A DNA stretch of 64,000 nt from Patagioenas fasciata (lineage: Eukaryota > Chordata > Aves > Columbiformes > Columbidae). Location: the NCBI RefSeq assembly GCF_037038585.1, contig NC_092524.1, positions 49,375,001-49,439,000 of the forward strand, given 5' to 3'. Each line of letters begins with the position of its first letter. Within the stretch, counting starts at the first letter, position 1. Below the pieces are notes generated by a model. The model was not told the DNA's origin, did not search any database, and saw nothing but the letters and a program-made list of their open reading frames with translations. Position numbers and translations under genes: made by a program. Shown piece by piece: positions 50,801 through 64,000 of this stretch.

Positions 50801-52259
50801 AAGATTTCTATAGGGATACCTGTTCTAGGGCATTCTGCTCTTTGTGAGTTTACTTTTTTTTTTTTTTTTGGTGATAGGAACGTGGAAACATGCTATATGA
50901 AAGAACTGCATTAAAAATAATTAGAGGACACAGTATGGTTACAGATTATTCATTGTTTTGTGCTTTCTCCTCCACCACTAGGACTATCAAGTGCAGTTTT
51001 AACACTAAGAAAAGAGCTGAAATAACTCTTAATATCAGACAGAACAAGTGCCTCATCTGTGAGGAGAATCAACTCCTGACATTGTTAGCATCTGACCTTC
51101 GTGTGGGTAGGTAAAGGCAGCTGAGTATTTGGATTTTTAGTGGAGTTGCTAGCAGAGAGTCAAGCTACACTCCAGTCACAAAAATCAGAGGCACAACAGG
51201 CAAATAAGAAGAGGGCAATGGTGGGAGAACCAACTGAAGTAAGATTTTTGTACAAAAATCTAAGGAAGAAAAAATTAGATCAAGATGAGACAGATAAGAG
51301 CAGTAAGAGACAATTTTTGGCTTATCTCTGGATGAGAAGCAAATAGGAATAAAATATTTTCTAGAGTTAGAACAGTTCCACGGTTAACAGACCTAAGAAG
51401 CAACAAAGGTTTGATTGGATTATAAATCTATCCAGACAAGCCCCTGGGTGTTTTTGAAAAGCTTCTGCACTTCTTTTTTAATAGGTGCCTTTTCATTAGG
51501 ACAGACAAGACAACTGCAAAAATATTTTGAGTTTTTTCTCCCCTCCCCCTTCAAGCACAACATGGAAAACACGTTATTTTGATTTAATCCTGTAGGAGAG
51601 TGACACGGCAGAGCTGGATGTGAGGGGCAAACAGCTGGATGCAAATAGTCCAGATGCACCACTTTTACCAGCAGGTTGATGGATATATTATACATATTAC
51701 AAAAGCTTTAACAGTTCAGGGAAGGTAATTCTTTACCAGGTCTTTTCAAAAGCTACAGTGATACTTAATTTTGGACTTTTGCTCTACAAATATGAGAGAA
51801 ATTAGAGTACTGAATTACTGCATTTTGATAAGTATTTCTGAAGCTCCTGCAACCAAACACTTAACTCCTTTCCCTTTCAATATTCTTATGTGTATGGAAG
51901 TATACTGATATACACACATACACAGGTATGTGTAGGTATGCACACACATGCACAAACAAACCCTCCCATAATGTGACAATGACTGCAAGTGTAGAAGTTA
52001 CTTCTTTCCTTATCTTTGACACCTGAAACATTTTTGCACAAGTTTAAGTCAGTATCTGATTCCCCCTTGTGTCTGAAAACACGCACCCCAGGTACAAAGG
52101 CGCTTTTTTTGCAGCAAAAGCAATTAATCAGAAGCAATAAAAAAATTTAGTATGAATCTTGTACAGAAATTGAGGCACATTCATAAATAACAGATGCAAA
52201 CTGGAACATCTCATTTTACAGCACAGTTTATGCCTGTAATGAGGAAGGTTATGAATATG

Positions 52260-52280
52260 AAAACAAACAAACAAACAAAA
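52260..52280. repeat. CAAA simple repeat
   Basis: Four or five AAAC units on the plus strand. Confidence 0.7.
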
Positions 52281-54189
52281 ATGCATAGAAAAAATAAGGA
52301 AGGAAATATGGAAAATGACTGACAGTAGAATTGGAGAAATAAAATTTAACTGTTTTGCGAAACAAAAAATTAATATTTTTCCAAGTTATTTTCAAGAACC
52401 TAGAATTGCAACCAGTGTTATGTGGAAAGCCCCAAAAGCTGGGTGACAAAGAAGTAAAAATGTGAGCAACCTATCCCTTAAGTGGAGACCTGCCTGAAAT
52501 GCTGCTGCGCTCAGAAAAGCTTATTACCAGAATACCTGACAGTGGAAGTGATACCTTTTGAGGTAAAAACATTCTCTCTGAGACTCACTACAGAATTCAG
52601 TTACTGGGCTGTGGAAGTTAAATCACCTTTACCTCTTGCCACCCGAAATGTAACTACAGCGGTGCTCCATCTCCACTTATTTTTCCTTTCTGAAAATGAA
52701 AATTAAGACTAGATGTTAAAGTATTCGTTATCTGGATAGATGGTACACTGCCCTCTGTCAACTTCTGTGTATAACTTAGCTTTGAAAGGAGTAATTTGCA
52801 GTCTTCTGATTTTTTTTTTTTTTTTTTGCATGAGGTAGACTAGAGTGACTTTTTTCCTGAATAATTCTCTATAAAAATATAGGAATTAAAGTCAGGCTTC
52901 AGAAATGCCATTAAGCTCATGATCCTTTAAATATGAGGAAGAACATTTTGGCTTTATACCAAGTAACTCTCTCTGATGAAACAGGTATTGCGAGTTTGCA
53001 AACAATATTTTCTATTAACATTTGAATTTTAAATGAAGTGTTTTAGTCTAAGATTGAGGAGAATAAGGCAATATAAACACCAAAGAAAACCAAACAAGTT
53101 AGGAAACCAAAACAAATATACTAGTTTTCAAGGAACATTATAAGAAAGAGCCACTGAATGAACAAAAACCACCCGCAAAACCACCCCCTAAACCCCACAA
53201 TCAGTTATTTACGTGGTACTCTATTCCCACCACAGAAAACAACTCTCTGTTGAATATAGGCTAGAAGTAGAGTGAGGTATCTACACCTCTGACCCCACCT
53301 CCCTTGAGCAGATCAGCAATCGCTTCTCAAGTCCCAGGCTCCAGTGGAAGGTAAGGGATGACCTCACTAAGCTCAGACTATGTCAGTCAGACCCAAACTG
53401 GTTTTAGTACCAGCAGTTAGTTCTGTTTCCTACCTGCAACAAGGGCTATTGGCAGCAGCAGACAACGTGGGAAGCCTCTAAATACTTCAGAAAACTACGT
53501 AACTTGGGCTGATGCCTGAGACAGTTCACCTTTCATAGCTGTTATCATTGCTCCCTCGCTCCTTACTTTCCTTCCCCCTAATTGCTTCCTTCCAAATAAA
53601 CAAGCACATTGTAAAGCAAACCAACATAATACAAGGTGTTTCAAAAAGACAGACCTAATTTGAAGTCACTAGAGCTTTGAAATGGGGCCCATCTTCTACA
53701 AACATGCTGTAAATTTCTGAGGGAGGACTTGGAGTCCCAACAGGCAGAGTCTGAAGGTATGAGTGGGTAGAAAAAGGCCTGAAAAGCGAGCAAACCTCTT
53801 AGCATGGAGTAGTCCCTCCCCCAGCATCTGTTTCTAGTCATTGTATTATTCATGTGTTAGAATTGAAAATGCAATAGTAATCCCAAAGTTACTGGTCACT
53901 GTTCTCAAATCACACAGCAGATGCTGTATACACTGAAGAAATACACATACACACACACTCTCAGGGCAAGTCTCTAGCACAGCTGAAGATACAACGCATA
54001 ATTTTCTATTCCCCTTTCTATGCCCCTCCAAAATTAAGAGATTTATTTTTTGAGAAGCAATAAAAGTGAAAGAAGTGTGAGTATCATTATAGGAAGGAAC
54101 ACATTTAGCAGTGGCACATATCAGTGCATACAACTAACAGCTGACATCCTCTGTTGTCATAACCACTGTGAACACTGAGCGTAACCACA

Positions 54190-57100
54190 TACGTGGTATC
54201 TTTATTTCACAAGATTAAAGATACAGTACAAAATGAATCTGTACATCTTTCTATTAACAGAATTTGTTTACACAGTTATATTACATTTGACCAGCCTTTA
54301 TACTGATTTTAAATACAAAATAAATTTACAAACTCCTACAAGACCCTTTAAAGAACTGCAGCTGATAAAAACAAAGGGTTTCCCCCAATAGCTCCTATTT
54401 GCCATATGCATTTGCAGTAGTTCAAATCAAACTAAATCTTTTTAGTTTAATATTATCTGAAACAAAAATAGAATTTCAGTTCATTGTTGCCTTTCTAAAA
54501 AGGAAGCAACTTGCAAAGGTGAGTGTGATCCCCCTTTACAGGCCAAAACTAGCATATAATAGTGGAAACTAGATAATGCATAGTCTTAAAAGTCCTTTCA
54601 CAACCCATGTTTTAACAAGTAACATTTGATAAGTTTTTTCTTTTTTCTTTGATAAGAGCAGCTGACTTATTATGGAAGGTGACTAAAAGGTAAAACTGTC
54701 TCATAAGAGTCTCCTTGGGATGTTTATATCAAAGGTCTTATCTCTATTACGTTGTCCCATCATGGACAATATAAGGCAAGGAAAATTATTTTAACAGACA
54801 GCTCTGGGACAAGTTTCACCAGCGTGATGAACAAGAATCCTGTTTTCTCAACAGCTTGGTGTTTCTTTCAACCAGCAAGAACAGCTAACGGGTTTGATTA
54901 ATAATTTGAGATGCAGAACAATGTTTTCCCCCATATCTTTCCACAGTTTTCTTACAGATAAAACTCCCACTGACACCACTTGCTGCTGTGTAGTCCCACT
55001 CCCCGTGCAGGGAGAGAAAAGCATGTGTCTGGGAAGGTTAAACAGGCAGGCTCTGGCCTATGGCAAACAAAGAATACAATTTTTCCATTCAAAGCAGGCT
55101 GAACACACCCAGAAAGGCTTCTCTTAAATCAAGTTTCCCTTCTAAAACACTCCTGTGTATAAGCTGTAAGACAACCTGTGTGCTACCAAAAGGGAACAGT
55201 ACTTCACTGCAGTAAACTGAGCAATCCAGCTCCTTTAGGAAATAAGCTGCTTGATAAGCTGAGTGTACAAGAAGAAACATATTGCTAGTAAGAGTTAAAT
55301 ATACTTCCCTTAAAATAAGTGTTCCAGAACAGAGTAGCAAGGGATTGTCACAAAAAACTTAAGTCATGTTGTAGACAACTGATTTATAAAACATATTTGT
55401 TTCTTTAATCCCTGAGTTAACTCGCCATTACTAATGGTAAGTACCTTTTTACTACTACCACTTCATTCAAATGAATGTCATCTGAAAAAGTTAGTGGTAG
55501 TAATTTGGTGGAAGGGAAGAAAGCAGGAGAAAGACTTCCTCTTATTGCTTCTTCAAAAAGCAGTTCTTTAAAGTGAAATTACTTGCTGATCTTCAATCAT
55601 TTTCTTCTGATTTCTTGGATGTAAAAATGCATCAGGTTCAGTGAAAGTCAGCTATAAGACTGTCACATAGCAGCAATGATGAGAGATTCTCATGCAAATA
55701 GGATAGAGCTTTTAGAATTTAGTTCTAGTAGATCAAAAAACCCAAAACACTTTAATAATACAATAACAAAATTGTCAAACATCCTAAGAGACCAATACCA
55801 AGGAACCAATGGTATTTAACTGAAAAACATTTTCCATATAATCTTTAATTTATTCATGCCAAGCTAAAAAGAGCTATTAACTGACAGAGGCAAAAATACT
55901 TGAGAGGGAGCGTTCCGAAGTCACAGATATCTTAGAAATGCAGCTGGGGAGTGCCGTACATTTTAGACACTACATTTAGGTTCAATACTGTTCCATCCGC
56001 TAATGATGATTAAGACTGAACAAGACATTCCTCTATCACATGCTGCAACCCTCCAAACTAAGACTTGTCTTCACATAACTGCCATAAGCATTTTGATGTA
56101 CTGAGAAGTTCTACCTATATTTTAATACTAGTCATCCATGGTATTTCAGTTTACAAAAGAGTGGATTGCTTACCTTCTTTTCTAACCTACATATATATGT
56201 ACCAAGTATGAAACCACACCAGAATCTCAATTCTAAATAAAGTGTATTGATACATTGCTGCCAATCCACTGGAAAAAAAATGCATGAAAGGAAGCCATTA
56301 ACCCTTTAAACACAACAGCTTTTGTCAGAAAGCAGCTAAAGCCTCCTTATTTGTATTTCATTCACCTTAAAGACAGTATAATCAGAGGGTTTAATGCTAG
56401 TACAGAAACAAATATATAACTGCCATTGGTAAATAAGAACAAAAACTTCTGCATTTCTCGCCTCTCAGCTACTCCCCTGCTGCTTCCCACCCTCAGCCCC
56501 TGAAATTATAGTTCAACGAAAATTGTGACTAAGCGAAGATTCCTCTAGCAGTCTAAAAATATCAGTTCACAGGTTGTATTCCTTAAACTCATTAAAAGGC
56601 ATTTGCACTGGCCTGGTGGTATCGAGAAGCCATAAAACACTAGTCTACTTTCTCTTTGGATTTTCTTGTTACAAGGTATCCTCAAGATGGCACAGCCAGA
56701 GATGCTATTTTGACTTTCTCATGTGTGCCAGGTAAGGAGAAGCTGGCGGTAGCCACAGCACTTCTGTAATCTAACATAGCATTTTTATCAGTCAACCAAA
56801 CCTTGGAGCAGCATCCCTGGCATAAGCCCGTGCCCTTCTGTAAAGAGTGTGCATCTTTGGAGCCCTTTGCTGTGGATGTATTAAACGGATACATGCATGA
56901 GATGCCACATTTTAGCTGTATGAAGAGCTTCTTGCAGTTCAGATCACTTACAGGATTGCTGAAAGTTAAATATAGAACTTCCACCTCTAAAAACAAACAA
57001 ACAAAAAAGTAAGCTAACTCATGGAGATTTCTGGCTCTGTCCTTTCTTTAGTGTCCACAATAATACTGGTGCTTTCTGCAACACAGACTCAGCCTATTTA

Positions 57101-57960
57101 TAAGAGCAAGTTTAAATAATTTAGGAACACTATCAATTTGTTTTTATGTCACAAAGTATTGTGAAGTACATAGGCTTCAAAAAAAGTTTTAAAAGGATGT
57201 GAGATGTGGGCACTGTGTGGATAGTTTTCAACTGGTGAGCTTTATAGACCCAATCTGTCCCAATCTGTCTCCTGGCCTACATACTGTCTGCTGAGAACTG
57301 TCTAGTCGAAGCAGAATGGAGGAAAATACTTGAAACAAAAAAGCACAAATGGAGAGTGGCATGTTTGCTGGCTTAGTTTTACAGAGTTTATAAATAATCC
57401 ATGTTAAACCATCCAAGACAGCATAAAAGACCGAAGTGTAAGAAGTACTAAGAAATAATGAAATAAAGATTGTAGAAATACTTGAGATGCAGATCAGAAT
57501 ATAAGTTTATACAGCTCTAGTCTTTTTAAACTTTAAATATAGTTCAGCTTCTTGGACTTAAATTGGCTGTAAAATCATTATTGATACTACTTTCATATAG
57601 GGCAGCTGCTATCAGGCAGGCAAAAACCAATGCCAGCCTTCCGCTCTCTCTAGGAGATGAAAAGGACTCTGAATAAAGAGGATCGAGATACAGCAGGCAA
57701 CATTTTTGTAGTAGCACACTTGTGTTTCCATGAAAAAGCCATAGTGTTATTCCATTGGCACTGAAATAACATTCAAATCAGTTTCAAAATAATTTTCTTA
57801 TCCCTGAAAAAGGCATCATTCTAAGCAGCTTTCAGACTTTTTTTTTTTCCAAACTTCTTTGCGCCTCTTTTGGGGGAGGGACTGTTGATCCAAAGTCCTA
57901 AATCACAATGAAAATTGTTCCACTCGGAAAAATCCAGTTCTTTCACTGAGGCTCTTGTTG
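54190..57960 (-). other. SEL1L: SEL1L 3' UTR (probable extent)
   Basis: From the SEL1L stop codon to a polyadenylation signal near 54,201 lies about 3.8 kb free of recognised interspersed repeats, without splice-like coding pieces and with AT-rich, UTR-like composition. The mammalian SEL1L mRNA also has a 3' UTR of several kb, from memory. An alternative signal (TTTATT on plus, AATAAA on minus) lies at 55,854-55,849 and another at 54,047-54,042, so shorter or slightly longer forms are possible. The short open frames within are chance. Confidence 0.65.
54201..54206 (-). terminator. SEL1L: Probable SEL1L polyadenylation signal
   Basis: AATAAA on the minus strand (54,206-54,201). Downstream on that strand comes a GT-rich stretch (ACGTATGTGGTTACG, then TGTTCACAGTGGTTATG), as expected for the cleavage-stimulating element. 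Confidence 0.55.

Positions 57961-64000
<6,040 letters not shown>

Larger units (their letters stand above)
44746..54189. other. Intergenic region between SEL1L and STON2
   Basis: About 9.4 kb between the probable SEL1L polyadenylation site and the STON2 promoter. It holds one CR1 3' end (47,627-47,823), AT microsatellites (45,508-45,571), a pyrimidine tract near 46,341-46,385, a CAAA repeat (52,260-52,280) and poly-T runs near 50,853 and 52,811. No splice-flanked frame with a recognisable product was found. An unrecognised lncRNA or enhancer here cannot be excluded. Confidence 0.7.

Noticed and set aside
51140..51346. Lys/Gln-rich plus-strand frame that looks coding-like
   Set aside because: It lies in purine-rich sequence where such composition is expected. 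There are no convincing splice sites or homology; an lncRNA exon cannot be excluded.

Overview
The window is ordinary nuclear DNA of an amniote, most likely a bird. Four CR1 LINE fragments (one retaining about 156 codons of the end of the CR1 reverse transcriptase ORF) point to a bird or close reptile. The long introns, the CpG island promoter and the two recognisable genes are typical vertebrate features. There are no bacterial operons, tRNAs, rRNAs, CRISPR arrays or viral genes. Almost all open frames in the window are chance frames.

Two protein-coding genes, both on the minus strand, explain the sequence. They are STON2 (stonin-2, endocytic adaptor) and, upstream of it, SEL1L (ER-associated degradation adaptor). 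As I recall the human chromosome 14 map, these genes are also neighbours in the same orientation there. From right to left: 63,917-57,961 holds the last four coding exons of SEL1L, with exact splice sites and compatible phases, ending in the membrane anchor and proline-rich tail. About 57,960-54,190 is its probable long 3' UTR, with a polyadenylation signal at 54,206-54,201. 54,190-44,750 is intergenic, with one CR1. 44,745-43,990 is a strong CpG island with two CCAAT boxes and a good minus-strand splice donor at 44,440, which is the probable STON2 promoter and non-coding first exon. 44,439-26,026 is the first STON2 intron. The ATG exon is at 26,000-25,913, followed by coding exons at 25,464-25,210 and 18,845-18,648. 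The remaining 18.6 kb to the left edge is intron, so the large central exon, the stonin-homology and mu-homology parts of STON2 and its 3' end lie outside the window. The 5' part of SEL1L lies beyond the right edge.

The two genes act in different pathways (clathrin-mediated endocytosis and ER protein quality control) and are linked only by position. The most useful unexplained signals are three splice-bounded candidate exons inside the first STON2 intron (36,127-35,850, 35,191-35,042, 32,537-32,402). Each ends in phase 1, the phase needed to join the second coding exon of STON2, so they could encode alternative N-termini. Other signals are a 65-bp sequence present twice in one STON2 intron, a possible antisense exon at 10,221-10,310, and several AAAC-rich tracts lying mostly on one strand. 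I found nothing I would call a new biological system.
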